Counted from the first letter of the stretch, positions 43,580 to 54,312 are shown. The stretch: DNA of 64,000 nt from Sphingomonas sp. 3P27F8 (GCF_005502745.1 NZ_SCNL01000002.1:310001-374000), one strand, 5' to 3'. The notes: a model not told the origin generated them from the letters alone. Numbers and translations are program-made.

Positions 43580-44164
43580 TCAGCGGCCTCCGGGGCCGGC
43601 GGGCGCACCCGGAGGAGCGCCGGCGCCGGCGCCGGCGCCACCCATCTGCTGTTGCATCTGTTGCTGCATCTGCATCTGGCGAAGCACGGTTTCCGGCAGG
43701 AAATCGATCAGTTCAACATCGAACACCAGCACCGAATTGGCCGGGATCGGGCCGGTCGCCTTGTCCTTGTAGCCGAGCGACGGCTTGATCCAGAAGCGAT
43801 ACTTCGAGCCCTTCGGCATCAGCTTCAGCCCTTCGCTGAAGCCGGGCACGACGCCGGTTACCGGAAACGGCGTCGGCTGCTGCGACTTGTCGAACGTGGT
43901 GCCGTTGAGCAGCTTGCCCTCGTAATTCACCAGCACGACATCGGTGTCGGTGGGCTTCGCGCCCGCGCCGGGCGTTAGCACCTGATACTGCAAGCCCGAC
44001 GCGGTGGTCATCACGCCCTTCTGGCGGGCGTTCCGGGCAAGGAAATCGTCACCCTGGAAAGCGAGCGCGGCCGCCGCGACCAGCACGGCAACGATGCCCA
44101 GCACCAGCCACACGATATAGCTGCGCTTGACGGGCGGAATCGGAACGGCGGTTACGGTCGACAT
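43580..44164 (-). CDS. FKBP-type peptidyl-prolyl isomerase, membrane-anchored
   Basis: 194 residues. One N-terminal membrane helix (YIVWLVLGIVAVLVAAAALAF, about 16-36) with the FKBP domain outside (about 55-155; VLVNYEGKLLNGTTFDKS, VPGFSEGLKLMPKGSKYRFWI, VFDVELIDF). The last 35 residues are low complexity: a Met/Gln-rich stretch (RQMQMQQQMQQQM) and a Gly/Ala/Pro tail. It probably helps folding of periplasmic proteins. It lies downstream of rpsU, 119 bases away. Confidence 0.92.
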   Translation of the reverse strand: MSTVTAVPIPPVKRSYIVWLVLGIVAVLVAAAALAFQGDDFLARNARQKGVMTTASGLQYQVLTPGAGAKPTDTDVVLVNYEGKLLNGTTFDKSQQPTPFPVTGVVPGFSEGLKLMPKGSKYRFWIKPSLGYKDKATGPIPANSVLVFDVELIDFLPETVLRQMQMQQQMQQQMGGAGAGAGAPPGAPAGPGGR

Positions 44165-44243
44165 GATTTCCCTCGATGCAGAGGCTGGGCCGCGCCGAAC
44201 AGGACCGCTCGACTTTCAGCCGGTCGCGATTCGGGCAGAATTG

Positions 44244-44270
44244 GCGCCGCCGCCCCATCGGAGGCGGCGC
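44244..44270 (-). terminator. Strong hairpin after rpsU
   Basis: GCGCCGCC / GGCGGCGC, 8-bp GC stem with an 11-base loop. On the minus strand it is followed by CAATTCTG, without a proper U-tract, so termination efficiency is uncertain. Confidence 0.45.
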
Positions 44271-44283
44271 GCCAACGCGGTAA

Positions 44284-44490
44284 TTACCGCGCGCCGTCGC
44301 GCTCGGCGCGCTTGCGATCGAGCTTGCGGGCGCGACGGACGGCCGCCGCACGCTCGCGGGCGCGCTTTTCCGACGGCTTCTCATAGTGCCGGCGCAGCTT
44401 CATTTCGCGATAGACGCCTTCACGCTGCAGCTTCTTCTTGAGCGCGCGCAGTGCCTGGTCGACGTTGTTGTCGCGAACGATGATCTGCAT
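44284..44490 (-). CDS. rpsU: 30S ribosomal protein S21
   Basis: 68 residues beginning [20 protein letters not shown], continuing [18 protein letters not shown] and ending in a very basic tail. S21 takes part in the 3' end region of 16S rRNA during initiation. The frame is open upstream, but ATG 44490 gives the exact family N-terminus. FKBP lies downstream beyond a GC-rich hairpin. Confidence 0.97.
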   Translation of the reverse strand: MQIIVRDNNVDQALRALKKKLQREGVYREMKLRRHYEKPSEKRARERAAAVRRARKLDRKRAERDGAR

Positions 44491-44717
44491 AAACTCGAAC
44501 TTCTCCGAATCGGCTGGTACGGGCCAAATAGCTAGGCCGGCGTCGAACCATGTCCGCGCCGTGAACGGTGGGCCCCTACCAGCGCGAGGCCGGGAAGGCA
44601 AGTTTAACGGCATGATGTTGTGCCGACCTGTTGCCAGATCGTCACGGCGGCGCGCGATCCGCCGAATATTGCGGCGCTGAAACCTGCGCGAGACATCGCT
44701 CGCCTAATCTTGCGTCC

Positions 44718-45452
44718 ATGCTAAATGCCGCTGTCGACATGGATATGGAAACCCGCCTGCTGATCGTAGACGACGATCCCGGCATCCGCGAGCTTACCGC
44801 GGGCTTCCTTTCCACGCACGGTTACATCGTCGATACCGCCGCCGACGGCGCCGAGATGCGCCGGCTGCTCGCGAGCGAGAGTTATGCGCTGATCGTGCTC
44901 GATGTGATGATGCCGGGCGAGGATGGCCTGTCGATCCTGCGCTCGCTCGATCGGGCGCGCTCACCGGCGGTCATCATCCTGTCGGTGATTGGCGAGGAGA
45001 TCGACCGGATCGTCGGGCTGGAGATGGGGGCGGACGATTATGTCGCGAAGCCTGCCAACCCGCGCGAGTTGCTCGCGCGTATCCGCTCGGTGTTGCGGCG
45101 CAACCAGGGCGGCGCGCGCACCGTGCCGGGGGAGCGCCCGCATCAACGCTTCGCCGGCTGGCGGCTCGATCCGGTCGGGCGGCAGCTGATCGATCCCGAC
45201 GAGGTGGTCATCAACCTGTCCGACGGGGAATTCCGGCTGCTGCTCGCGTTCGTCGAGCATCCCCGCCGCGTGCTGACCCGCGACCAGCTTCTCGACCTCT
45301 CGCGCGGGGTGAACGCCGAGCATTTCGATCGCGCGATCGACGTGCAGATAAGTCGTCTTCGCCGCAAGCTCGCCCGGGACGACGATGACGAGTTGATACG
45401 CACCGTCCGCAACGAAGGCTATATGTTCACGGTCGATGTCGACCATCGCTGA
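44718..45452 (+). CDS. OmpR-family response regulator
   Basis: 244 residues (ATG 44739 also possible). Receiver domain about 8-125 with acidic pocket VDDDPG, phospho-Asp in LIVLDVMMPGEDG and Lys in DDYVAKPANP. C-terminal winged helix of the OmpR type (LSDGEFRLLLAFVEHPRRVLTRDQLL, then VDVQISRLRRKL-like IDVQISRLRRKL). It overlaps the kinase gene by 17 bases, so the two form a cognate pair. Signal and targets unknown. Confidence 0.94.
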   Translation: MLNAAVDMDMETRLLIVDDDPGIRELTAGFLSTHGYIVDTAADGAEMRRLLASESYALIVLDVMMPGEDGLSILRSLDRARSPAVIILSVIGEEIDRIVGLEMGADDYVAKPANPRELLARIRSVLRRNQGGARTVPGERPHQRFAGWRLDPVGRQLIDPDEVVINLSDGEFRLLLAFVEHPRRVLTRDQLLDLSRGVNAEHFDRAIDVQISRLRRKLARDDDDELIRTVRNEGYMFTVDVDHR

Positions 45453-46728
45453 GCATCGCCCGGTACGCTCCATCGCGGCGCCGATCCTGGTGCTGGTGCT
45501 GGGCGCGATCGTGCTGACGGCGGTGGTGCTGTTCGCGGTCACGTTCAACGGGCCACCGCCGAAAGACCCGCCGCGCGGCATCGCGAGCATCGCCTTCGCA
45601 CTGCGCACCGGGCGGCAACCGGGCGATCCCGGGCCGCCGCTGCGCATCTATACCGCGGATCGCCCGCCGATCCCGCTCGGGCCGGAACACGCCGATACGG
45701 ACGCGGCGCAGCGCCTCGCCCATGCGCTGCACGTGCCGCATGGCGATGTGGTGGCGATGATCGTGCGGACCCCGCCCGGCATCCCCAGCGCGTTCGTCGG
45801 CGGGTTCGCCTTCGGCTGGCGCACGCCGGCGGGATGGCGGATCGTGGAAGGGCGGCCCGGCCCGCGCTTCAGCAACTGGCACAGCCGCACGCTGATCGCG
45901 ATGTCGATCACGATATTGCTGCTGTCGATTCCGGCGTGGTGGATCGCACGCATCATCTCCGGCCCGCTGCGGCGATTGGCCAACGCCGCAGACCAGGCGC
46001 GCGCCGGCGCGGATCGCCCCGTCTTTCCCGCCGGCGGCCCGGCCGAGGTCCGCGCGCTGACCACTGCCGTCGCGGACATGCACGATCGCCTGACCCGCCA
46101 CGCCGAACAGCGCACGAACATGCTGGCGGCGATCGCGCACGACATGGGCACGCCGCTGTCGCGCCTCGCCTTCTGGGTCGAGCAATTGCCCGAGGGCGCG
46201 CGCGACCGCGCTTCGGCGGATATCGACGAGATGCGCGCGATGATTTCCGACACGCTGAATTTCGCGCGTGACGAGGCGGGCGAACGCGATTCGTCACTCG
46301 TCGAGCTGGGGAGCCTGCTGGACAGCGTTGTGGAGGACATGGGCGTCGGCGGCGCGGCCGTCTCGCTCACGCCCGGCCCCCGCGCGGTGGTGCGCGGTGA
46401 TCCCCGCGCGCTGCGCCGCGTGTTCGCCAATCTGATCGGGAACGCGATCCGCTATGGCGATGCGGCCCGGCTGAACTGGGCGGTGGCCGGTGGCGAAGCG
46501 ACCATCCGCATCGAGGACGATGGACCGGGCATCGATCCGGCGAAGGCCGATCGCCTGTTCGACCCCTTCGTGCGTGGCGACCCTTCACGCAACCGCGCCA
46601 CCGGCGGCACCGGGCTGGGCCTGGCCATCGCGCGGGCGATCGTGATTCGGCACGAGGGGCACGTGGCGCTCGCCAATCGCGAGGGTGGCGGCGCGGTCGC
46701 GACCGTCTCGCTGCCGCTGGCGCGCTGA
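45436..46728 (+). CDS. Sensor histidine kinase with HAMP domain
   Basis: 430 residues. TM1 about 13-34 (IAAPILVLVLGAIVLTAVVLF), periplasmic sensor of about 115 residues, TM2 about 155-172. HAMP linker (IISGPLRRLANAADQ). H box AIAHDMGTPLSRL, where the usual Leu/Arg is Met-Gly. ATPase boxes: N LIGNAIRYGD, G1 DDGPGID, G2 GGTGLGLAIA. The architecture is EnvZ-like. Its partner regulator is immediately upstream; stimulus unknown. Confidence 0.93.
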   Translation: MSTIAEHRPVRSIAAPILVLVLGAIVLTAVVLFAVTFNGPPPKDPPRGIASIAFALRTGRQPGDPGPPLRIYTADRPPIPLGPEHADTDAAQRLAHALHVPHGDVVAMIVRTPPGIPSAFVGGFAFGWRTPAGWRIVEGRPGPRFSNWHSRTLIAMSITILLLSIPAWWIARIISGPLRRLANAADQARAGADRPVFPAGGPAEVRALTTAVADMHDRLTRHAEQRTNMLAAIAHDMGTPLSRLAFWVEQLPEGARDRASADIDEMRAMISDTLNFARDEAGERDSSLVELGSLLDSVVEDMGVGGAAVSLTPGPRAVVRGDPRALRRVFANLIGNAIRYGDAARLNWAVAGGEATIRIEDDGPGIDPAKADRLFDPFVRGDPSRNRATGGTGLGLAIARAIVIRHEGHVALANREGGGAVATVSLPLAR

Positions 46729-46855
46729 AACAATCTGAAATGTTCCGGCAGGCCATTGAAATATGCGCGTGACGTTCGGGATCGAATAGCCGTTCAACGC
46801 TTTCGGATGACCGGCTCATCCAGCACGAACGGCAAGGCGCTCGTCGCTATGCCCG

Positions 46856-46887
46856 CCCCCGCCAGACTCCCGGCTGGCGGGGGCTTT
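46856..46887 (+). terminator. Terminator-like hairpin between the kinase gene and cysS
   Basis: CCCCCGCCAG / CTGGCGGGGG, perfect 10-bp stem with an eight-base loop, followed by CTTTC. It ends the two-component operon or acts as leader structure for cysS, whose RBS begins 12 bases later. Confidence 0.6.
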
Positions 46888-46910
46888 CATTGCCCGCTAG
46901 GAGCGCAGCC

Positions 46911-48341
46911 ATGCACGGCGCCCCGCTCACCCTCTATAACAGCCTCACCCGTCAGCCCGAGGCGTTCCGTCCGATCGCCGCACCGAAAGTGGGCGTCTAT
47001 TCGTGCGGCCCGACCGTCTACAACTATGCCCATGTCGGCAATCTGCGCGCCTATGTCTTCACGGACACGTTGGCGCGCACGCTGCGCTGGAAGGGCTATG
47101 ACCTGACCCACATCATCAACATCACCGATGTCGGCCATCTCACCTCGGATGCCGATGCCGGGGACGACAAAATGGAGGCGGCGGCGAAGAAATCCGGGCA
47201 GGATATCTGGGCGATCGCCGCGCATTACACACAGGCCTTCAAGCAGAACCTGCGCGACCTGAACATCGGCGACCCCGCGCGCTTTCCGCTGGCCACCGAC
47301 CATATCGCGGACATGATCGATTTCGCCGCGAAGATCGAGGCGAAACACTGCTACCGGCTGGAAAGCGGCCTGTACTTCGACGTTTCCACCGTCCCCGAAT
47401 ACGGTCGGCTCGCGCGTGTGCGCGACGACGAGGGCGAGAGCCGGATCGATCCCGTATCAGGCAAGCGCCATCCGCAGGATTTCGCGATCTGGCGCGCCTC
47501 CCCGCCCGGCGAGAACCGGCAGATGGAATGGGATTCGCCGTGGGGCCGGGGGGCGCCGGGCTGGCACCTCGAATGCTCGGTGATGAGCAAGAAATATCTT
47601 GGCGATCATTTCGACATCCACACCGGCGGAATCGATCATCGCGAGATTCATCATCCCAACGAGATCGCGCAGAACCAGGCGCATTGCGAATGCACCGACA
47701 GCGGGGCCACCCTGTGGATGCACAACAACTTCCTCGTCGAACGCGCGGGCAAGATGAGCAAATCATCGGGCGAGTTCCTCACGCTCGCCGCGCTGGTCGA
47801 TCGCGGCTTCCACCCGCTTTCCTATCGGATGCTGTGCCTGCAGGCGCATTATCGCAGCGAGCTGGAATTCTCGTGGGAGAATCTGGCGGCGGCGCAGGTG
47901 CGGCTGAAGCGGCTGGTGCAGGCCGTGGAGGGGCTGCGTGCCCGCCCGCCCGCGCCATCGGCCAGCTCGGCCGACGGCTATCGCGAACAACTGGATGCGG
48001 CGCTGTCTGACGATCTCAACACCCCGCGCGCGCTGCCGGTGCTCGATGCGATGCTGGCGGACCGCAAGATCGCCTCGCAGGAGCGCCTGCTTGCGCTGGC
48101 CGATTTCGATGCGCTGCTGGGGCTCGATCTTTCCCGCCTGCGCCGCGAGGATCTGCGCGTCCGCCCGGCGAGCGCGACGATCGACGAGGCAACGATCGCG
48201 GCCCGCCTCGCCGAGCGCCGCGAGGCGCGCGCGGCCAAGGACTTCGGCCGCTCCGACGCGATCCGCGACGAACTGATCGCCGCCGGCGTGGAGGTGATGG
48301 ACGGTGATCCGTTGGCGTGGGACTGGCGGGTGGAGGCTTAG
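46911..48341 (+). CDS. cysS: Cysteinyl-tRNA synthetase
   Basis: 476 residues, class I synthetase with catalytic zinc. Zinc ligands: Cys in VYSCGPTVYNYAHVGNLR (which also holds the HIGH-like HVGN), Cys in WHLECSVMS, and His/Glu in IHHPNEIAQ. KMSKS loop AGKMSKSSGEF. AGGAG seven bases upstream decides for ATG 46911. Convergent with the M48 protease gene, four bases between stops. Confidence 0.97.
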   Translation: MHGAPLTLYNSLTRQPEAFRPIAAPKVGVYSCGPTVYNYAHVGNLRAYVFTDTLARTLRWKGYDLTHIINITDVGHLTSDADAGDDKMEAAAKKSGQDIWAIAAHYTQAFKQNLRDLNIGDPARFPLATDHIADMIDFAAKIEAKHCYRLESGLYFDVSTVPEYGRLARVRDDEGESRIDPVSGKRHPQDFAIWRASPPGENRQMEWDSPWGRGAPGWHLECSVMSKKYLGDHFDIHTGGIDHREIHHPNEIAQNQAHCECTDSGATLWMHNNFLVERAGKMSKSSGEFLTLAALVDRGFHPLSYRMLCLQAHYRSELEFSWENLAAAQVRLKRLVQAVEGLRARPPAPSASSADGYREQLDAALSDDLNTPRALPVLDAMLADRKIASQERLLALADFDALLGLDLSRLRREDLRVRPASATIDEATIAARLAERREARAAKDFGRSDAIRDELIAAGVEVMDGDPLAWDWRVEA

Positions 48342-48345
48342 CCGC

Positions 48346-49329
48346 TCACCGCATCGGCCGCTCCCGCTCCGCTACGAGCGCCGGGATTGACGGACGCGCG
48401 GGTGACGCCGCCAGCGTGGCTGCTTCCGCCTCGATCGCCGCGACACGCGCTCTGGTCGATGGATGGGTCCGGCTGCGGAAAAAGCCGCCGTCCACGTCGC
48501 GCCCATGCGCGCGCCAGAATGCCGCCGCCGAGGCGGTGTCGTAACCCGCATTGTAGAGCAGATGGACGCTCAGCCGGTCGGCCTCTTCCTCCGCGCGTTG
48601 CGCCAGGCGGGCGTTGCGGCCCATTTCACCGAACAGCCCGCCCTTCACCCCCGCCGCTTCCAGCCGGGCGCGATGCTTCAGGATGACGTGCGAAAGCTCA
48701 TGCGCGGCGATCACGGCCACTTCCGCGTCGCTATAGCGCTCAAGGAAGCGCACCCCGATCTGCACCACTTTGCCATCGGACTGGGCCGTCAATTCAGGGC
48801 CCAGCACTACCTCGAAGGTTGCCTCGCATCCCTGAACCGCATCGACCTGCGCCGATCGCCGATCCCCGCCACGCAGCAAATCGAACCGCACCTTTCCGGT
48901 GCCGCGCGCGATCTGCGCCAGCACGGCATCGCGATCCGCGACCGAGGGGGCGATCGCCCGATCGACAGTCGCCACGCCATCGACCGCGACGATGCCGTCA
49001 TTGGGCCGGAGCCCCGCGCGCGCGGCAGGTGAAGCCGGAACCACCGCTTCCACCGCCACCGGCGGCGCGAAGCCGAATGCCTGTCTTGCGGCCGCCTCGC
49101 TCGCACGGTCATATTGCGTGACCGCGTGAACCAGCGCCCCGGTCGTGCGGGACTGCCGGTCGCAGAGTGCCGCGTTGGCGGTTGCGAGGCGATAGCCGAT
49201 CGTCCCGAGCCGCAGGTCGATCGCCCGCAGCGCCTCAAGGCTCTCCACCGAAAGACCGGCAGGCGCGGCGGCGATCAGCGCGATCGGGAGGGAGGCAGCC
49301 GCAAAACGAAACTTTATCACGTCACGCAC
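48346..49329 (-). CDS. M48 family metalloprotease with PDZ insertion
   Basis: 327 residues. N-terminal signal peptide (FRFAAASLPIALIAAAPAG). A PDZ-like segment (about 92-165; VVPASPAARAGLRPNDGIVAVDG) precedes the catalytic HELSH zinc motif (AVIAAHELSHVILKH) and the third ligand Glu in EEEADRLSVHLLYNAGYD. Related to periplasmic M48 proteases such as BepA/LoiP involved in outer-membrane quality control. The PDZ before the protease core is an unusual order. Confidence 0.88.
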   Translation of the reverse strand: MRDVIKFRFAAASLPIALIAAAPAGLSVESLEALRAIDLRLGTIGYRLATANAALCDRQSRTTGALVHAVTQYDRASEAAARQAFGFAPPVAVEAVVPASPAARAGLRPNDGIVAVDGVATVDRAIAPSVADRDAVLAQIARGTGKVRFDLLRGGDRRSAQVDAVQGCEATFEVVLGPELTAQSDGKVVQIGVRFLERYSDAEVAVIAAHELSHVILKHRARLEAAGVKGGLFGEMGRNARLAQRAEEEADRLSVHLLYNAGYDTASAAAFWRAHGRDVDGGFFRSRTHPSTRARVAAIEAEAATLAASPARPSIPALVAERERPMR

Positions 49330-49366
49330 GATAGGCGCGGACCGCTCAAGACGCTATCGTCATGCC

Positions 49367-50308
49367 ATGAAAGCCGTCCTGCCCGCGCACGCGCGCCCGT
49401 TGCTCGAACCGCATATCCCCAGCGAAGTATCTGTTTCGTGGTGGAAATCCGTCGTGGATGCCAAGGCGATGATCGCCGATGCGGATATCGCCTGGGTCGA
49501 TATGGAGAAGAGCGCGAGCGTCGCGGAAACGATCCGCGCGTCCGGCCCGAATCTCAAATGGGTATCGACGATCTACGCCGGGCTGGATGCGTTTCCGCTC
49601 GACGTGCTGCGCGAGCGGGGGGCGATCGTCACCAATGGCGTGGGGATCAATGCGATCGCGGTCGCGGAATATGCGGTGATGGGCGTGTTGGCGGCGGCGA
49701 AGCGCTACGACGAGGTCGTCCGCGCCGCTGACCGCCACGAATGGCTGCTCGATGCGCCGGGCATGACCGAATTATATGGCACCAAAGCGCTGGTGGTGGG
49801 GCTTGGCGCGATCGGTCGCCTGATCGCCAAACAACTGGAGGCGTTTGGCGTCGATGTGACCGGCGTCACCCGTTCGGGGCGCGACGGCTCGCTTACGCCG
49901 GATCAATGGCGCGCAATGCTGGGCGACTTCGACTGGGTGGTGCTCGCGGCCCCCTCGACACCCGATACCAAGGCGATGATCGGCGCGACCGAGCTTGCGG
50001 CGATGAAGAGCAGCGCGTGGCTCATCAACATCGCGCGCGGAGACATGATCGACGACGAGGCGCTGCTGGCCGCGTTGCATGGCGGAACGATCGGCGGCGC
50101 GTTTCTCGACCCGACCAACCCGGAGCCGCTGCCGGCCGAGCATCCCTTGTGGTCGGCACCGAACTGCATGATAACCATGCACCTGTCCGGGCGCAGCGGC
50201 CGCCCCAAGATGTTCCAGCGCGCCAGCGCGCTCTTCCTGCACAATCTGGCCGCCTTTCTGAACGGCAAGCCGATGCAGAATGTCGCTGATCTGGAAGCCG
50301 GATACTGA
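49367..50308 (+). CDS. D-2-hydroxyacid dehydrogenase family protein
   Basis: 313 residues. NAD-binding Rossmann motif LVVGLGAIGRLIAKQL. Catalytic Arg in LINIARGDMIDD. The final catalytic His is in MITMHLSGRSG, where the usual TPHxA is altered. The normal Glu region reads AFLDPTNPEPLP. Substrate cannot be inferred. Divergent from the M48 gene across 37 bases; next to, but probably separate from, the rml operon. Confidence 0.88.
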   Translation: MKAVLPAHARPLLEPHIPSEVSVSWWKSVVDAKAMIADADIAWVDMEKSASVAETIRASGPNLKWVSTIYAGLDAFPLDVLRERGAIVTNGVGINAIAVAEYAVMGVLAAAKRYDEVVRAADRHEWLLDAPGMTELYGTKALVVGLGAIGRLIAKQLEAFGVDVTGVTRSGRDGSLTPDQWRAMLGDFDWVVLAAPSTPDTKAMIGATELAAMKSSAWLINIARGDMIDDEALLAALHGGTIGGAFLDPTNPEPLPAEHPLWSAPNCMITMHLSGRSGRPKMFQRASALFLHNLAAFLNGKPMQNVADLEAGY

Positions 50309-50325
50309 CCCGCCGCCGCATCCTG

Positions 50326-50349
50326 ATTGTCCGCATCTTAATTGTCCGC
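50326..50349 (+). repeat. ATTGTCCGC direct repeat upstream of rmlC
   Basis: Two exact ATTGTCCGC copies (50326-50334, 50341-50349) with a 15-base period. The second contains the predicted rmlC -35. Confidence 0.5.
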
Positions 50350-50370
50350 GAACGCCCGCCAGTCTATGCA
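50342..50370 (+). promoter_or_regulatory. Putative rmlCBDA promoter
   Basis: TTGTCC (50342-50347), 17-base spacer, TATGCA (50365-50370). The start site would fall about two bases before the rmlC ATG at 50379, predicting a nearly leaderless mRNA. Confidence 0.5.
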
Positions 50371-50378
50371 CCGCCTCG

Positions 50379-50945
50379 ATGAACGATAATCCAGTCCAGC
50401 TGATCGAGCCGGTGCGCCATGGCGACGCACGCGGATGGTTCACCGAATATTATACCGAGCGGCGCTTCGCGGAGCGGGGGATCGACTGCCGTTTCGTGCA
50501 GGACAATCATTCGCTTTCCGTGCCAGCGTTTACCCTGCGCGGCCTGCATTTCCAGACGCCGCCGCACGGCCAGGACAAGCTGGTGCGCTGCATTCGCGGG
50601 CGCATCCTCGATGTAGCGGTGGACGTGCGGCGCGGGTCGCCAACCTGGGGACGGCATGTCGCAGCGGAGCTTTCGGCGGCGAACGGGCGGCAATTGTTCG
50701 TGCCGATCGGTTTCGCGCATGGCTTCATCACGCTGACCGAGGATTGCGAGGTGACGTACAAGGTATCCGATTATTACGCGCCGGATTGCGATGGCGGCAT
50801 TCGCTGGGACAGCGCGGGAATCGACTGGTCGCTGCCGGCCGGCACCCTGCCCGAGCTTTCAGCCAAGGACGCGAAGCTGCCCGCACTGGCCGATTTCGAC
50901 AGCCCCTTCCCTTATGACGGCCGCCCGCTGGCGCCGCTTTCCTGA
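50379..50945 (+). CDS. rmlC: dTDP-4-dehydrorhamnose 3,5-epimerase
   Basis: 188 residues, cupin-fold epimerase, third step to dTDP-L-rhamnose. Catalytic His in LRGLHFQTPPHGQDKLVRC, then GFITLTEDCEVTYKVSDYYAP with the catalytic Tyr, and GIRWDSAGIDW. First gene of rmlCBDA. No SD is obvious before the ATG, in line with a leaderless start. Confidence 0.96.
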   Translation: MNDNPVQLIEPVRHGDARGWFTEYYTERRFAERGIDCRFVQDNHSLSVPAFTLRGLHFQTPPHGQDKLVRCIRGRILDVAVDVRRGSPTWGRHVAAELSAANGRQLFVPIGFAHGFITLTEDCEVTYKVSDYYAPDCDGGIRWDSAGIDWSLPAGTLPELSAKDAKLPALADFDSPFPYDGRPLAPLS

Positions 50946-50954
50946 GGTAATCCG

Positions 50955-52007
50955 ATGCGTATCTTCGTCACCGGCGGCGCCGGGTTCATTGGCTCGGCGC
51001 TGATTCGCCATCTGATCGCCGATAGCGATCACGAGGTGCTGAACTTCGACAAGCTTACCTATGCCGGCACGCTCTCCACCGTCGAGGAAGTGGCGCACAG
51101 CAACCGCTATCGCTTCGTCCAGGGGGACATCTGCGACGCGGGCGCGGTGCGCGCGGCGATCGCGGATTTCCGCCCCGAAGTGATCACGCACCTCGCCGCC
51201 GAGAGCCATGTCGATCGTTCGATCGACGCGCCAGACGCTTTCATCCAGACCAACCTGGTCGGCACCTACACGATGCTGGCCGAGGCGCGGGCTTACTGGC
51301 AATCGCTGGAGGGCATGACGAAGCAGGCTTTCCGCTTCCACCATATCTCCACCGACGAGGTTTACGGCTCGCTGGGCGACACCGGCCTGTTCACCGAAGA
51401 AACGTCCTATGATCCGCGCTCGCCCTATTCGGCGTCCAAGGCCGGCAGCGACCATCTGGTCAGCGCCTGGGGCCATACGTTCGGGCTGCCGGTGCTCATC
51501 ACCAATTGCTCGAACAACTATGGCCCGTATCACTTCCCGGAAAAGCTGATCCCGCTGATGATCGCCAAGGCGCTCGCCGGCGAGCCGCTGCCGGTCTACG
51601 GCCAGGGCACCAACGTGCGGGACTGGCTGTATGTCGAGGATCATGTCCGCGCGCTGCAGGCGGTGTTCGAGCGCGGCGCGCCCGGGCGTACCTACAATGT
51701 CGGCGGCAATAACGAGAAAAAGAACATCGAGGTTGTGGAAACCGTCTGTGCGATCCTCGATCGCGAGCGGCCGCGCGCCGACGGGCGTTCGTACCGGGAG
51801 CAGATCGCGTTCGTCGCCGATCGCCCCGGCCATGACGCGCGCTACGCCATCGACGCATCGCGGATCCGCGACGAGCTGGGCTGGGAGCCGGCGGAGACGT
51901 TCGAGAGCGGGATCGAAAAGACGGTGCGCTGGTATCTCGCCAACGAGCCGTGGTGGCGCGCGCTGGTCCAGGCCAAGGCTTCCGAGCGTCGCGGGCTTGC
52001 GGCGTGA
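50955..52007 (+). CDS. rmlB: dTDP-glucose 4,6-dehydratase
   Basis: 350 residues, second step of dTDP-rhamnose synthesis. NAD motif [16 protein letters not shown]; active site [14 protein letters not shown] (Thr-Asp-Glu triad) and [12 protein letters not shown] (YxxxK); [22 protein letters not shown] before the ATG. Its stop overlaps the rmlD start. Confidence 0.97.
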   Translation: MRIFVTGGAGFIGSALIRHLIADSDHEVLNFDKLTYAGTLSTVEEVAHSNRYRFVQGDICDAGAVRAAIADFRPEVITHLAAESHVDRSIDAPDAFIQTNLVGTYTMLAEARAYWQSLEGMTKQAFRFHHISTDEVYGSLGDTGLFTEETSYDPRSPYSASKAGSDHLVSAWGHTFGLPVLITNCSNNYGPYHFPEKLIPLMIAKALAGEPLPVYGQGTNVRDWLYVEDHVRALQAVFERGAPGRTYNVGGNNEKKNIEVVETVCAILDRERPRADGRSYREQIAFVADRPGHDARYAIDASRIRDELGWEPAETFESGIEKTVRWYLANEPWWRALVQAKASERRGLAA

Positions 52008-52887
52008 GGGAAATCCTCGTCACCGGCGGCAACGGGCAGCTCGGCACCGAGCTGCGACGCTATCCGTGGCCAGACGGCTGGGGCATCGTAGCGGTCGATA
52101 TCGACGAGCTTGACCTGCGCGATACGCAGGCGATCGCGGCGCTGGTCGCATCGCGGCCATGGGCGGCGGTGATTTCGGGCGGCGCCTACACCGCGGTCGA
52201 CAAGGCGGAGGAGGACAGCGTCAACGCCTGGGCGGTCAATGCGCTCGCTCCGGCCGCGTTCGCGCAAGCCTGCAAGGCGGCGGATATCCCGCTGATCCAT
52301 GTCTCGACCGATTATGTATTCGATGGATCGAAGCACGGCCGCTGGGCGCCCGACGACCAGACCGGGCCGCTCGGCGTCTATGGCGCGTCGAAGCTCGGCG
52401 GCGATCTCGCGGTGGCGACCGGAAGCGCGCGGCATGCCATCGTGCGCACCTCATGGGTGGTGAGCGCGCACGGCAACAACTTCATCCGGACGATGCTGCG
52501 CGTCGGCGCCGAGCGCGACACGATGCGCGTGGTGGACGACCAGCATGGCGCGCCGACCAGCGCCGCCGATCTCGCCGCCGCGGTCGCGACGATCGCACTG
52601 CGCATGGCGGACGACGCGGATGCGCCGACCGGCACCTTCCACTTCAGCAACGCCGGCGAGACGACGTGGTGCGGCTTCGCCCGCGCGATCTTCGCCGGCG
52701 CGGCGCGGCGGGGCGGCCCATCGCCGATGGTGGAGCCGATCGCCACCGCCGATTATCCCACGCCGGCGCGGCGCCCGGCCAACTCGCGGCTCGATCATGG
52801 CGCGATCCGCGCGGCTTACGGTATCGACCCGCGCCCGTGGCAGGACGCGCTGGACGACATTCTCGACGAACTGATCGGAACACCCAC

Positions 52888-52891
<4 letters not shown>
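52004..52891 (+). CDS. rmlD: dTDP-4-dehydrorhamnose reductase
   Basis: 295 residues, final NAD(P)H-dependent step giving dTDP-L-rhamnose. [16 protein letters not shown] nucleotide motif, [12 protein letters not shown], and [10 protein letters not shown] (YxxxK). GTG start overlaps the rmlB stop as GTGA, and the stop overlaps rmlA the same way. Confidence 0.95.
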
Positions 52892-53757
<866 letters not shown>

Positions 53758-53760
53758 CGC

Positions 53761-54312
53761 TCAGCCGCCGCGGATCGCGGAGACGTCGATCACCCGATCG
53801 ATCGTCCCGTCGTCCACCGATACCTGACCGTCCAGCATGAGCATCGCCAGCCCGTGGGCGAGCGACCATGCCCGCAGTGCAAAGGCGTTCGCATCCGTGC
53901 CTGGCGGCGCCAGCGCCGCTGCGGTGGCTTTCAGCATCGCCATCGCATCGTCTTCCTTGTCGTGGAAACCCGGCGGCACTGGATGCGCGAATACCAGCCG
54001 GAACAGGCCGGGATTGTCGCGCGCGAAACGCACATATGCCGCGCCCGTCGCGCTGAACCCGGCCACCCCGCCGCCAGCGCGCTCCGACGCCTCGCGCTGC
54101 GCGCTCGCCAGCTTCGCCAATGCCTCACGCGCGACGGCGGCCATCAGCGCCGCCTTGTCGGGAAAATGGCGATACAACGCCGTCGCGCTCACGCCGACGC
54201 GTCGCGCCAGTTCACGTAACGACAGATCGTCCGCTCCCTGGCTTTCGAGCAGCGACACGCCCTCCGCCACCAGAGCCGCCCGGAGATCACCATGGTGATA
54301 AGCCTTTGCCAT
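53761..54312 (-). CDS. TetR family transcriptional regulator
   Basis: 183 residues. N-terminal helix-turn-helix (LSLRELARRVGVSATALYRHFPDKAALMAAVA, about 29-62) and a C-terminal ligand domain of the WHG type (FRLVFAHPVPPG). Typical repressor with an unknown ligand. A weak dyad at 54352-54370 in its upstream region could be its operator. Divergent from the Anbu operon, but the 324-base gap makes direct control uncertain. Confidence 0.9.
   Translation of the reverse strand: MAKAYHHGDLRAALVAEGVSLLESQGADDLSLRELARRVGVSATALYRHFPDKAALMAAVAREALAKLASAQREASERAGGGVAGFSATGAAYVRFARDNPGLFRLVFAHPVPPGFHDKEDDAMAMLKATAAALAPPGTDANAFALRAWSLAHGLAMLMLDGQVSVDDGTIDRVIDVSAIRGG

Noticed and set aside
43620..43680. Low-complexity repeat as a separate element
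   Set aside because: It is the coding sequence of the Met/Gln- and Gly/Ala/Pro-rich tail of the FKBP protein.
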